DNA of 37,769 nt from Bacteroidales bacterium (GCA_030668615.1 DAOUTQ010000012.1:1-37769), one strand, 5' to 3'; shown: positions 1 to 9,415, counted from the stretch's first letter. Made by a program: numbers and translations. Notes: generated by a model from the sequence alone, not told the origin.

Positions 1-348
1 AGAATTGCTGAAGTTCTTGAAAAAGTTAATCTGAGTTATAAAGGTTATAAAATGCCTCATCAGTTATCGGGAGGCGAACAACAAAGAGTTGTTATTGCCC
101 GCGCATTGCTTAACGATCCTGAGATTATTCTTGCCGACGAGCCTACAGGAAATCTTGATCCTGAAACTTCAGAAAATCTAATGAAGATTTTACTTGACAT
201 TAGCAATAATGGTAGAGCTGTTGTAATGATTACTCATGATTACAATATGGTTAAGCAGTTTCCATCACGAACAATTAAATTTGAAGACGGTAAGGTTTCA
301 GAACAAAACGAGGTAAAGGAAATTGATTTTGAGAGTTTAATGGAATAA
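1..348 (+). CDS. ftsE: FtsE-type cell-division ABC ATPase (5' partial)
   Basis: The reading frame is open from base 1, so the gene starts upstream of the window and only about the last 115 residues are visible. They contain the ABC signature LSGGEQQRV, a Walker B segment ending in DEPTGNLD with its D-loop, and the H-loop MITHD. The Walker A motif lies outside the window. The closely spaced signature and Walker B and the short basic/acidic tail after the H-loop fit the FtsE/LolD group of small ATPases. FtsE works with the membrane protein FtsX to control peptidoglycan hydrolysis at the septum. FtsE is the preferred name, but a LolD-type ATPase cannot be excluded without the N-terminus. No permease gene follows; the next gene is a glycosyltransferase 93 bases downstream. 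Confidence 0.8.
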   Translation, partial: RIAEVLEKVNLSYKGYKMPHQLSGGEQQRVVIARALLNDPEIILADEPTGNLDPETSENLMKILLDISNNGRAVVMITHDYNMVKQFPSRTIKFEDGKVSEQNEVKEIDFESLME

Positions 349-375
349 TTACTATATCTTTTAGATTATAATAGT

Positions 376-407
376 TTGTAGATAACGGATTCTATTAAAT
401 ATTTTCT
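376..407 (+). promoter_or_regulatory. Candidate promoter of the polysaccharide genes
   Basis: TTG at 376-378 is followed after 21 nt by TATTTTCT at 400-407, an imperfect match to the Bacteroidota -33/-7 pattern (TTG, about 20 nt, TAnnTTTG). A start of transcription near 413 would leave a leader of about 28 nt before the glycosyltransferase start at 442. The -7 match is weak, so this is tentative. Confidence 0.3.
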
Positions 408-441
408 AAGAGTATTTAAATTATAACATCATATTTTAAAT

Positions 442-1626
442 ATGACTGATATCAATCCTAAAATTCATGTTTTATTTTTGCCATTATGGTATCCCAATAA
501 ATATGACCCTATGCCGGGTTTATTTATAGAAAGGCATGCACGTTCTGTAAAACAATATTGTGATGTTTCTGTCTTATATTTACATCCAGATCCAGAGCAA
601 AAGAGGAATTATTTGTTTGAAACAAATAATGATGACAACATTTATACAATTAGGTTATACTATAAACATACTAAAAATAATTTCCCCGGATTATCTCAAT
701 TAATTAAAACATTCCAATTCTACAAGGCAGCCTTAAAAGGTTACATTTACCTTTGCAAAGGTAAATACAAACCACACATTGTACATGTTAATGTACTTAC
801 ACGATTAGGTGCTTTTGCACTTTTTCTTAAATTTATGTATGGATTACCATACATTATTACCGAACATTGGTCAAGATATCAAACTCGGGTAGGCACATAT
901 AAGGGATTAATCAGAAAGATAATTACTAAAATTGTTGTAAAACGAGCTTCCGCAGTTACAACTGTAAGCGAAGATCTAAAAAAAGCTATGCTTAGGCACA
1001 ATTTAAAAAATAAAAATTATCATGTAATCCCTAATGTTGTTGATACGAATCTATTTTTTCCTTCAAGAATTAAACAAAAAAATGATATTAAAAATTTTAT
1101 TCATGTCTCATGTTTTGATGATAAACCTAAGAATATTTCAGGAATACTTCGTGTAATTAAAAAACTATCCGCAATCAGGACTGATTTCAAATTTACTATG
1201 ATTGGTAATGGTCCTGATTATGAAAATATTACAGAATATTCTAACCTTTTAGAAATTGACTCAAAATTTATTTCTTTTACAGGCTTAAAAGAAGGTGTAA
1301 ATCTTGTAAATGCCATAAACAAGGCAGATTTTATGCTTTTATTCAGCAATTATGAGAACTTCCCCGTAGTTATTCCTGAAAGTTTTTCATGTGGAATTCC
1401 TGTTATCTCAACGTCTGTAGGTGGTATTCCAGAACACTTATCTTCAGATAAAGGCATTTTGATTGAACCTGGAAATGAAAATCAATTGTTTCAAACGATT
1501 AATAAATTGCTTGATAATAATTCAAATTACAATTCTGAAAAACTTAGACAATATGCTATTGATCATTTCAGTTATAAGGTTGTTGGAAAACAGTTTTTTG
1601 ACATTTATATGAAAGTTTTAAATTAG
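442..1626 (+). CDS. Glycosyltransferase family 4 (GT4, GT-B fold)
   Basis: A 394-residue protein of normal GT4 length. The N-terminal half opens with a beta strand and LWYPN, then a GLFIERHARSV segment typical of the Glyco_transf_4 acceptor domain. The C-terminal half (from about residue 215) is a Glycos_transf_1 domain with the retaining GT4 motif E-x7-E at Glu305 and Glu313, followed by SCGIPVISTSVGGIPE, which contacts the sugar nucleotide. It should transfer a sugar from a nucleotide donor to a lipid-linked glycan on the cytoplasmic side of the inner membrane; donor and acceptor cannot be read from the sequence. The next gene starts 5 nt after its stop and a flippase follows, so it most likely belongs to a small polysaccharide or glycolipid assembly operon. 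Confidence 0.88.
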   Translation: MTDINPKIHVLFLPLWYPNKYDPMPGLFIERHARSVKQYCDVSVLYLHPDPEQKRNYLFETNNDDNIYTIRLYYKHTKNNFPGLSQLIKTFQFYKAALKGYIYLCKGKYKPHIVHVNVLTRLGAFALFLKFMYGLPYIITEHWSRYQTRVGTYKGLIRKIITKIVVKRASAVTTVSEDLKKAMLRHNLKNKNYHVIPNVVDTNLFFPSRIKQKNDIKNFIHVSCFDDKPKNISGILRVIKKLSAIRTDFKFTMIGNGPDYENITEYSNLLEIDSKFISFTGLKEGVNLVNAINKADFMLLFSNYENFPVVIPESFSCGIPVISTSVGGIPEHLSSDKGILIEPGNENQLFQTINKLLDNNSNYNSEKLRQYAIDHFSYKVVGKQFFDIYMKVLN

Positions 1627-1631
1627 TTTTA

Positions 1632-3329
1632 ATGGCATTTGAAAATAATAATTCAACGAATTTATCACAATTAAGGTTTGGGATTTTATATAATGGTCAA
1701 TCATTACAAAAATGGCAGGTAAAAAGTATACAGCTATTAATAAAGAATAATATCAAACCAGTACTTGTAATAGCTGATAATAGACCTGTTATTAGAAAAT
1801 CATTTTTTCAGTATTTATTAAATTATCAATATTCAAAATTTCTTTTTCGTTTTTACCATCGTTTTATCTTTAAACCAGAAGCAAAAAAAATATCCAAAGC
1901 AGATGATTTACTAAAGGATGTTCATGTTTTAAATTGTATCCCTGAAACCAAAGGATTCTCAGAGTATTTTACCCAAGAAGATATTGATGAAATAAAATCT
2001 TATAAGCTTGACTTTATTCTTCGCTTTGGATTTAATATTATTCGTGGAGAAATTCTTTCTGCAGCAAAATTTGGTGTTTGGTCATTTCATCACGATGATG
2101 AAAAAAAATATAGAGGAGGTCCTCCAGGATTCTGGGAAATTTATAATAATGATGATATTAATGGAGTAATTTTTCAAGAACTTAACGATAAACTGGACGG
2201 TGGTATTATCCTTAGAAAAGGATATTTCAAAACAGTAAAACACTCATACACAGAAAACTTAAATCAATTATTATCTGAAAGCTCCATATTCCCTTTACAA
2301 GTTTGCAATAATATATTAAATGGAAAGGATCTATTTTCAAATTCTGTTCCTTCTAAAACCGATGCAAAAATATATCGTGTACCAGGTAATCTGAAAATGT
2401 TATTTTTCTTGTTTAAGCTCTTTTTCAATAAAATATTCTTTCATTTTAATGAACTTTTCAAAGCAGAAAAATGGAATATTGGTGTAGTAAAAATGTCACC
2501 TGACGAACTGTTATATACCGATTCGGAAATTACTCCTAACTGGTGCCCCGAACCAGCTAATAACTACTATTATGCTGATCCATTTGCTATAGAACATGAA
2601 AATGAAGTAGAAATCTTCTTTGAGTATTATAATTATAAAATTACAAAGGGGAATATTTCAAGAATGACATATGATAAAATAAATAACGCTTTTTCAGATA
2701 TTACAACAGTGATTGAAAAGAAATCTCACCTTTCATATCCATATATCTTCAATAACAAGAATGTAAACTATTGTATTCCTGAAACAGCAAATGACAATTG
2801 CATCCAATTATATAAATTAATAAATAATAATACTGTTCCCTACAAATTGTTAATAGATAATGTTAGTGCAGTTGACACGTCTACAATATTTTACCAAAAT
2901 AAATGGTGGTTATTTTTTACAAAAAAAGAAAACTCTGCTATTCATTTGTACATTTATTTTTCAGATAAATTAGACGGTGATTATCATCCACATAAAAATA
3001 ATCCAGTAAAAAGCGATGTTCAATCGTCTAGACCAGCAGGAAATATATTTCAACATAAAAATGAATTATATAGACCTTCACAAGATTGTTCAAAAACTTA
3101 TGGAGGAAAAATTGCTTTAAATAAAATTATTAAATTAACAGACACATCGTTTGAAGAAGTAACAATAAAACATATAAATCCTTTTAATAATACAAAATTT
3201 AATAAAGGTGTTCACACCATGACCATAACAAAAAACTACATTGTTTTTGATGCAAAAAAAATGGTTTTTATTACCGCAAATTTTACAAATCAATTAAAAG
3301 AAAAATTGAGGAGGTTGGTTAATCGATAG
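1632..3329 (+). CDS. Formyltransferase-like domain fused to a sugar-active beta-propeller domain
   Basis: A 565-residue two-part protein. Residues about 14-225 resemble the formyltransferase N-terminal fold: the catalytic loop appears as SFHHDDEKKYRGGPPGFWEI (from residue 151) and the following strand carries KLDGGII. In the family the catalytic triad is Asn-His-Asp; here His153 and Asp189 align but the Asn position is Ser151. Residues about 290-560 contain PEPANNYYYADPFA and repeated aromatic strands, as in the five-bladed propeller domain found with glucosamine inositolphosphorylceramide transferases and GH43-like proteins. The domain pair suggests acylation or modification of an amino sugar during glycan assembly, but the substrate is unknown. 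It starts 5 nt after the GT4 gene, so the two are probably cotranscribed. Domain assignment is from motif recall, and the C-terminal part is less certain. Confidence 0.7.
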   Translation: MAFENNNSTNLSQLRFGILYNGQSLQKWQVKSIQLLIKNNIKPVLVIADNRPVIRKSFFQYLLNYQYSKFLFRFYHRFIFKPEAKKISKADDLLKDVHVLNCIPETKGFSEYFTQEDIDEIKSYKLDFILRFGFNIIRGEILSAAKFGVWSFHHDDEKKYRGGPPGFWEIYNNDDINGVIFQELNDKLDGGIILRKGYFKTVKHSYTENLNQLLSESSIFPLQVCNNILNGKDLFSNSVPSKTDAKIYRVPGNLKMLFFLFKLFFNKIFFHFNELFKAEKWNIGVVKMSPDELLYTDSEITPNWCPEPANNYYYADPFAIEHENEVEIFFEYYNYKITKGNISRMTYDKINNAFSDITTVIEKKSHLSYPYIFNNKNVNYCIPETANDNCIQLYKLINNNTVPYKLLIDNVSAVDTSTIFYQNKWWLFFTKKENSAIHLYIYFSDKLDGDYHPHKNNPVKSDVQSSRPAGNIFQHKNELYRPSQDCSKTYGGKIALNKIIKLTDTSFEEVTIKHINPFNNTKFNKGVHTMTITKNYIVFDAKKMVFITANFTNQLKEKLRRLVNR

Positions 3330-3372
3330 GATATTTATACTTTTAACCATGACTATACTGAAAATATAATCT

Positions 3373-4641
3373 ATGCTAAAAAAAATTGCAGGAACAGTCG
3401 CAACCAGATTAATTATTGCAATATTTAGCTTTTTAATCGTAATTATAGCTGCAAAATACCTTGGTGCTGAGAAGTATGGTAGTATAAGTCTTTTGTTAGT
3501 TGGAATAGCTTTAACACTTCTCATAAATAATTTTATTGGAGGTGGTGCGCTTGTTTACCTTGCAACACGTGAGAATAATATAAATTTACTTGTACCATCA
3601 TACATTTGGGCTATTATTACAGCAATTATTGGCACCTTACTCCTAATTTGGGCAAAGAAAATACCTGAAGAACTTAAAATTCATTTACTTGTGCTTTCTT
3701 TAATTCAATCTTTTAATAGTATTAACATAAATACCTTGCTTGGACATGAAAAGATTAAACAAGTGAATATTATTTCACTTGTACAAACCATAAGTTTTTT
3801 CATCGTTTTTTGCATTCTAATATTTCTAATTAAAGCCAATACTTTTTCATCATATATAATCTCGTTATATGTTTCTTATTCTTTACCATTTATTACAGGA
3901 TGCTATTTTCTAAAAGAAATACTTGTTTCTTTTCCAAATAGAATATTCTCATTTAAAATAACTTTACGCATTTTTAACTTTGGTAAATATATTCAGTTAG
4001 CCAACTTTGCACAATTTTTTAATTACCGATTAAACTACTACATAATTGAATTTTTCCTTGGTCGAGGTGCTTTAGGCGTTTACACCGCTGGGAATCAAAT
4101 TTCTGAAGGAATGTGGTTTGTAAGTAAAAGCATGTCAATGGTTCAATACTCGCGGATTTCAAATGAAAAAGATATTGATTATGCCAGATTACTAACAATA
4201 AAATTACTTAAGTTTTCTTTTATTATAACATTATTAATTATTCTAACTGCGCTTCTAATTCCATCAAAAGTTTATATTATGCTGTTTGGTGAAGACTTTT
4301 CAATGATTAAACTAATTATATTAAGTTTAGGAGTAGGAATTTTATCAATTTCATTGTCTACCTTGTTCAGCTCCTATTTTAGTGGAACTGGAAAACCTTT
4401 TCATAATACAATTGCTTCTATAATTGGATTAGTGGTAACCTTGACTTTAGGATTTATATTTATCCCAAAGTTTGGTATAATTGCTGCAGCAATTATTGCC
4501 TCAACTGCTTACTTTTCAAGCGTAATCTACCAAATTATTGTATTTATAAAAACTTCGAATTCAAAAATCAAAGAATTTATTCCACATAAAGACGACTTTA
4601 TTTATCTACGGTCAGAACTAAAACAACTATTAAACAACTGA
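3373..4641 (+). CDS. Wzx-type polysaccharide flippase (MOP superfamily)
   Basis: A 422-residue, strongly hydrophobic protein with about 12 predicted membrane helices. The N-terminus (helix 1 then AAKYLGAEKYGSISLLL) is the usual start of oligosaccharide flippases, and the mid-protein segment FFLGRGALGVYTAG matches the conserved region at the beginning of the second half. The family moves lipid-linked oligosaccharide repeat units from the cytoplasmic to the periplasmic face of the inner membrane. It lies 43 nt after the formyltransferase-like gene in the same direction and likely serves the glycan built by the two preceding genes. Its stop codon is only 4 nt from the stop of the convergent acetyltransferase gene, leaving no room for a dedicated terminator. 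Confidence 0.87.
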   Translation: MLKKIAGTVATRLIIAIFSFLIVIIAAKYLGAEKYGSISLLLVGIALTLLINNFIGGGALVYLATRENNINLLVPSYIWAIITAIIGTLLLIWAKKIPEELKIHLLVLSLIQSFNSININTLLGHEKIKQVNIISLVQTISFFIVFCILIFLIKANTFSSYIISLYVSYSLPFITGCYFLKEILVSFPNRIFSFKITLRIFNFGKYIQLANFAQFFNYRLNYYIIEFFLGRGALGVYTAGNQISEGMWFVSKSMSMVQYSRISNEKDIDYARLLTIKLLKFSFIITLLIILTALLIPSKVYIMLFGEDFSMIKLIILSLGVGILSISLSTLFSSYFSGTGKPFHNTIASIIGLVVTLTLGFIFIPKFGIIAAAIIASTAYFSSVIYQIIVFIKTSNSKIKEFIPHKDDFIYLRSELKQLLNN

Positions 4642-4645
4642 ATTT

Positions 4646-5548
4646 CTACCTCTTAAAAAATTGTAATAGCCAAGGAAGTTTGTTTATTTTTAATCCGTAA
4701 TATTTTATTTCAACTGCACCAAATCCTTTGTAAAAACTGGCTGTATTAGGGAAATTTCCTCCTTCAAAATCAAAAATTTTATTTGATTCTGCATTCAACT
4801 TTAACAACTCGTTCATTAAATAAAAACCTGCGCGTTTTTCTTTTCCTTCTGCATTTGAAGCAGAAACCAGATACGTTAATCTGTTATACTTGTTTATTAA
4901 AAATGCAACAGCCAATAATTCCTTTTTTTCGTTTAAAATACCGTAACCCTGTCCTACTCCCTGCTTTTCTGATTCAATAATGATTTGTTCTAAATTTCTG
5001 AATTGAGTTTTACTCAGATTTTCAATGGAATTTCTTTTTGTAAATTGTATAAGGTCAGATTTACACAGGTCTTTTACAAATTCTAAATTGTTCTTATTTG
5101 CTTTGGAAATATTCCTTTTTGTGTTGGTATTATAATTCTTAAATATATCTTGAAATGTTTTAGAAAGATTTAATTCACAATTTATTCGTGTTTGAAAATT
5201 ATAATTGGTTATTGCCAGATTTTTATAATTAAGCTGAATATTGCTGTACTTATATAATTCAGAAGTTTTTCTAATAAAATCATTGTAAACATTTGAAAAT
5301 TTTGCTTTACAGAAAAAACCTAACTGTTGCGCAAAGTCTGGTTGAATAATATATTGCAAACCATACTTGCTTTTAACTGTAAGTGGCATTACTGCTTCAT
5401 AATCTCCGTATACCAATGCTTCCCAATCAGGTGAAACAATGTCGAGATACCACGAAAGTGCGTAAAATAATGGTAACTCAGAATTCTCAATTGCAGAATC
5501 CCATTTTGCTGTATCAATCTGATAATGTTTTAAATGCTGAATTTCCAA
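4646..5548 (-). CDS. FemAB/GNAT-like N-acetyltransferase (Acetyltransf_6 type)
   Basis: The protein has the FemAB-like double-GNAT signature: a basic NTNTKRNISKANKNNLEF segment in the middle, then GILNEKKELLAVAFLI strands and a C-terminal FDFEGGNFPNTASFYKGFGA motif. Relatives transfer acyl or aminoacyl groups onto sugars or cell-wall precursors; the substrate here is unknown. The chosen start is the TTG at 5546-5548, which gives a 300-residue protein beginning MEIQHLKHY 7 nt after the stop of the upstream deacetylase gene. An in-frame ATG exists at 5626, but it would overlap the deacetylase by 71 nt and add an N-terminus that only reads the other gene's 3' end. It is very likely cotranscribed with the deacetylase, and both probably modify a surface glycan. 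Confidence 0.78.
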   Translation of the reverse strand: MEIQHLKHYQIDTAKWDSAIENSELPLFYALSWYLDIVSPDWEALVYGDYEAVMPLTVKSKYGLQYIIQPDFAQQLGFFCKAKFSNVYNDFIRKTSELYKYSNIQLNYKNLAITNYNFQTRINCELNLSKTFQDIFKNYNTNTKRNISKANKNNLEFVKDLCKSDLIQFTKRNSIENLSKTQFRNLEQIIIESEKQGVGQGYGILNEKKELLAVAFLINKYNRLTYLVSASNAEGKEKRAGFYLMNELLKLNAESNKIFDFEGGNFPNTASFYKGFGAVEIKYYGLKINKLPWLLQFFKR

Positions 5549-5555
5549 GGTGAAG

Positions 5556-6860
5556 TTATTTTTCAAAAATGATTTCGAGCATTCGTTTGTAAACAGGTTC
5601 CCAACCTTTCCAATGACCGTGATCACTTAAAGATTCGTTATGCCACAAACTAATAAATGTTCCGTTAACTTGTTTTACTTTTTTAATGATTTCAGCAATT
5701 AACTCTACTGCTTCGTCTACATCTAACTTTAAGTATTTATTAAGAGAAATATCCATTACATGGAAAGGATAAATTCTTAAGTCAGTTGCTTTTTCGTTGT
5801 ATAAGTCATAAAACTGATAAGGAGTACATGTACCGGCTCTGAATCCAACATCAGATGCATAACCAAGAGTGTAATCCTCTTTTATTCCGAGTTTTAATAA
5901 ATTCTGATATGTTTCTGTAAACAACAATCTCAGGTAATGCTGACGACTTTTTGTTAATGGTTTTTCTGTTACTCTTGATAAATAGTCAAACTCCTTTTTT
6001 AGCTGATCAAAGCTTTCGTTAGACTCATATGAAGGATGTATTCCTATTTCAGAAACAGCACATATTTCTTTAATTAATTCCTGAAATGATTCATTATCTA
6101 AGGGTAGATTTTTATCGTAAGTATTGTAATTACCAACAAGAAAAAACCATAAAGGACTAATATTATATTGTTTATGCAGGGCATCCAAATAACCGTAAGT
6201 ATCAAAAGGATCTTTTTCTCCTGTTAAAGCCTGAAAACGTTTGATATTTTCGTTAAAATCCAGATTTAATAAATCACGCATTGCAGCACCAATCGTTCTT
6301 ACTGTTCCTTTATACAAATATGCATAAGCATTATCAATATCAATTGTCGAAATAAATTTAAATTTTCTTTCGCAAGGTTTAAAATCCGGGAATTTCTCAG
6401 TCAATATTTTACCTAATTTACACATCCATTGATCCACAACTGGATCACGTAAAAATCCGTTTTTACCTGCCAAACTCTGATCTGCCTCAAACCTGCCGTG
6501 TTGATCTGCTCTAAATGGCAAATATTCTTCGTACCTACTTATTAAATAGAAACTTGCAGCAAATATATCAAATGGTATTTCAGTACTTTCTGAAGTTTGA
6601 AAAAATATTTTTTGATTTTCCCATTCAGAAACTTTAATCTTCTTTTGCAGAATATTGGTTTCGAATAATAGATTTATTGGTATTATCTGAATGCTTCCCT
6701 CAATACTTTCTTCTGAATAATTAATTTTTGCTGAATCTGATGATAAAAACTCATCCTTATTTGTGGTGAGTTTATAATCAACTCCATAAATATCTTTACA
6801 TATGAAATTCAAGATATAATCGAGTCTTGACGAGGATTGTTTTGAATATATTAAGATCAA
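5556..6860 (-). CDS. Polysaccharide deacetylase family protein (DUF7033-type N-terminus)
   Basis: A 434-residue protein starting with TTG at 6860, read as MILIYSKQ, the usual beginning of this Bacteroidota family. An N-terminal domain of about 150 residues (including ASFYLISRYEEY and GRFEADQS) precedes a NodB-like deacetylase domain. The first catalytic motif is TIDIDN, with Asp174 and Asp176 separated by one residue rather than adjacent as in classical TFDDG enzymes. The second is HPSYES with His275. Late motifs GTCTPYQFYD and SLWHNE complete the set. The family removes N- or O-acetyl groups from polysaccharides; target and location are unknown, and no signal peptide is visible. It has its own promoter candidate overlapping the end of mutS2 and is followed after 7 nt by the acetyltransferase gene. 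Confidence 0.82.
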   Translation of the reverse strand: MILIYSKQSSSRLDYILNFICKDIYGVDYKLTTNKDEFLSSDSAKINYSEESIEGSIQIIPINLLFETNILQKKIKVSEWENQKIFFQTSESTEIPFDIFAASFYLISRYEEYLPFRADQHGRFEADQSLAGKNGFLRDPVVDQWMCKLGKILTEKFPDFKPCERKFKFISTIDIDNAYAYLYKGTVRTIGAAMRDLLNLDFNENIKRFQALTGEKDPFDTYGYLDALHKQYNISPLWFFLVGNYNTYDKNLPLDNESFQELIKEICAVSEIGIHPSYESNESFDQLKKEFDYLSRVTEKPLTKSRQHYLRLLFTETYQNLLKLGIKEDYTLGYASDVGFRAGTCTPYQFYDLYNEKATDLRIYPFHVMDISLNKYLKLDVDEAVELIAEIIKKVKQVNGTFISLWHNESLSDHGHWKGWEPVYKRMLEIIFEK

Positions 6861-6882
6861 TGGCTAAGGATTTAGTTTATCC

Positions 6883-6912
6883 CAAATTTACAAAATTTTA
6901 TGATCATTCAAA
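6883..6912 (-). promoter_or_regulatory. Promoter of the deacetylase-acetyltransferase unit
   Basis: On the minus strand TTG (6912-6910) is followed after 19 nt by TAAATTTG (6890-6883), an exact match to TAnnTTTG. Transcription would begin near 6877, about 17 nt before the TTG start at 6860. The -33 part lies inside the last codons of mutS2. Confidence 0.5.
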
Positions 6913-9384
6913 TTCAATAATGGTAATTCCTGATCCTCCGAACTGAACGCTTTCGTCGTGGTATGATTTAATTACATCAACAGTAGCAAGATATTGACGA
7001 ATTAATTGTCGCAAAATACCGTCTCCTTTACCATGTAAAATTTTTACTGAGCCCATGTTAATTACAATTGCTTCATCAATAAAATCATTCACTATCTGTA
7101 AAGCTTCTTCGGCACGCTTTCCGCGAACATCAATTTCTGATTTAAAATTCAGACGACGTTCACCAAAATCATAGTTTACTCCAGATCCGGAACCAGTATT
7201 TTTCTTTGATATTTTTTTGTATTCCTTTTCTGATATCTTTTCAAGACGTTTAATATCAAGTGTGGTTATCATATTTCCAAAAGCAACCATAATACTATTA
7301 CCGTTGACATCGAGAACTTCGCCTATCGAATCCTGACCAAATAATTTTACTTTATCACCTTTTTCGTATGAATTTACACTTGGCTCTTTTACTTTTTCTG
7401 ATTTTTGTTTTTCAGGCTTCTTTTTTCCATTTTGCTCACGTTGTTTCAATTTCTCAATCTTGCGATTAATGCGAGTTTCTTCTTCAGAATCAATCGCTCC
7501 TAATTTTTCTTTAAAATCAGATAACTTTTTACGCACAACTTTCGTTTTTTCTTTTTCAGCCTGACTTTCCTTTATTTCACGAATAGTGTTTTCAATTTGC
7601 TTATTTACACCTTCAAGTAATATTTCAGCATCCTGTTTTGCCTTTATTAGTATTTCTTTTCTCGATTTTTCTGCCTGCTCAAGCTCTACTGTATATTTTG
7701 CAATTTGCTCTTCCAGTTTCTTTTCTGCTTTTCTTACACTTTCCCTCTTAGCTTCCCAATATCGTTTGTCGCGAAGAATATCTTTCAGATTTTTATCAAA
7801 ATCGATATGATCTTTACCTATTTTATCTGTAGCATTTTTTAGTATTTCTTCGGGTAATCCAATTTTTCGAGCAATTTCGAATGCAAATGAACTGCCCGGC
7901 TCACCAATTGACAACTTAAAAAGTGGTTGAATTTTAGCTGTATCAAACAACATTGCACCGTTTTCTATTCCTTGAGTTGAGGATGCAAAATGTTTTAAGG
8001 ATGTATAATGTGTTGTAATAACTCCCTGTGCTTTTTTCTTGTTTATAGAATCTAAAATTGCTTCCGCAATAGCACCACCCAACATAGGTTCAGTTCCTGA
8101 TCCAAATTCATCAATCAAAACCAAAGTATTGTTATTTGCCGATTTCAAAAAGTTTTTCATATTCAGCAAATAAGAACTATACGTACTCAAGTCATTTTCA
8201 ATTGATTGATCATCACCAATATTCAGAAATAAATTTTGATACAATCCAATTTCTGAGTTCTCATTCATTGGAACCAGAAGACCGCACTGAAACATATATT
8301 GCAACAACCCGACCGTTTGCAGACAAACAGATTTTCCTCCGGCATTTGGTCCCGAAATGAGTAATATTCGTTGATTATTAGAATCTAGTAAAATATCTAA
8401 AGGAACAACTGTTCGCGACTCTTCTTTAAACGATAAATAAAGTAATGGATGAACAGCTTGTCTCCATTGTGTCATCGGCCGATTGTTAAAAATAGGCTTT
8501 ATTCCATTTAATTTATTTGCAAGTAATGCCTTGGAGCGAATAAAATCAATGGTTCCCATATATTCGTATGTAAAATACAAATCATCAATATATGGTCTGA
8601 TATCATCGGTAAAAAGAGTTAATATTTTTACAATTTCGCGCCGCTCGGCATAATAAAGCTCTTTAATATCATTATTAAGCTCAACTATTTCTGTAGGTTC
8701 AATGTATGCCGTTTTACCAGTTGCTGATTCATCGAGAATCAAACCCTTTATTTTTCTTTTGTTTGATGCATCAACTGGAATAGTGGCTCTTCCATCTCGA
8801 ACAGATAATGTCACATCCTGCTCAACAATCCCACTTTTCTGAGCTTCTTTTAAAATAGAATGTAATCGCTTTGAAACAGCTCCTTCTTTATTTCGAATAT
8901 CTTTTCGAATAATATTTAATTCTGGGGATGCATTATCTTTTATATCTCCTATCTTTGTTATAATTGAGTCGATACGATCAAATATAAATGGATAAAGCTT
9001 AACATTATCAGCCAGTTTTTGCAAATAAGGATACTTATTTTCTTCTTTTCGTGATTTAAAGAAATTTAAAATTGCCTTAATTGTTTCAAGTGAACGTTTA
9101 AGATCAAATAATTCTTCGGCTAAAAGATATGTTCCTAAAATTTTTATCTTTTTTAATGCAGGAGTTAAATCCAGAAAGTGATTTAAGGGAAAATCATCTT
9201 CCATTAACATAATCTGCTTAAACTCATCAACCTGATTTACAAGAGTTTCAACAAACGAATATTTTGCTGAAAATCTTATTTTATCGACACGCATACGTCC
9301 AAGATTACTTAAACATCCACCTTTAAGCATATCTCGTATTTTATCAAATCCTATTTTATTTTCAAAATTCTCGGGGTAAAGCAC
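6904..9384 (-). CDS. mutS2: MutS2 family ATPase with C-terminal Smr domain
   Basis: A full-length 826-residue protein. The start is GTG at 9384, giving MLYPENFENKIGFDKIR, which matches the usual MutS2 N-terminus. A helical core/clamp domain fills residues about 1-300, followed by the MutS-type ATPase with Walker A GPNAGGKS (from residue 345), the DDQSIENDLSTYSSYL segment, Walker B LVLIDEFGSGTEP and THYTSLK. A long charged coiled coil covers about 510-640, and a KOW-like segment (YEKGDKVKLFGQDSIGEV) precedes the C-terminal Smr nuclease domain with EIDVRG and HGKGDG. MutS2 does not do mismatch repair; it suppresses recombination, and in Firmicutes (as RqcU) splits collided ribosomes. Which role applies here is not shown by the sequence. 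The gene is divergent from the 9522 gene. Confidence 0.96.
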   Translation of the reverse strand: MLYPENFENKIGFDKIRDMLKGGCLSNLGRMRVDKIRFSAKYSFVETLVNQVDEFKQIMLMEDDFPLNHFLDLTPALKKIKILGTYLLAEELFDLKRSLETIKAILNFFKSRKEENKYPYLQKLADNVKLYPFIFDRIDSIITKIGDIKDNASPELNIIRKDIRNKEGAVSKRLHSILKEAQKSGIVEQDVTLSVRDGRATIPVDASNKRKIKGLILDESATGKTAYIEPTEIVELNNDIKELYYAERREIVKILTLFTDDIRPYIDDLYFTYEYMGTIDFIRSKALLANKLNGIKPIFNNRPMTQWRQAVHPLLYLSFKEESRTVVPLDILLDSNNQRILLISGPNAGGKSVCLQTVGLLQYMFQCGLLVPMNENSEIGLYQNLFLNIGDDQSIENDLSTYSSYLLNMKNFLKSANNNTLVLIDEFGSGTEPMLGGAIAEAILDSINKKKAQGVITTHYTSLKHFASSTQGIENGAMLFDTAKIQPLFKLSIGEPGSSFAFEIARKIGLPEEILKNATDKIGKDHIDFDKNLKDILRDKRYWEAKRESVRKAEKKLEEQIAKYTVELEQAEKSRKEILIKAKQDAEILLEGVNKQIENTIREIKESQAEKEKTKVVRKKLSDFKEKLGAIDSEEETRINRKIEKLKQREQNGKKKPEKQKSEKVKEPSVNSYEKGDKVKLFGQDSIGEVLDVNGNSIMVAFGNMITTLDIKRLEKISEKEYKKISKKNTGSGSGVNYDFGERRLNFKSEIDVRGKRAEEALQIVNDFIDEAIVINMGSVKILHGKGDGILRQLIRQYLATVDVIKSYHDESVQFGGSGITIIEFE

Positions 9385-9415
9385 TTCTATTTTATTTGAT
9401 CAATTTAAAACTCTG

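Noticed and set aside
5549-5626. ATG start at 5626 for the acetyltransferase.
   Set aside because: It overlaps the end of the deacetylase gene by 71 nt and adds residues unlike the family start; the TTG at 5548 fits better.
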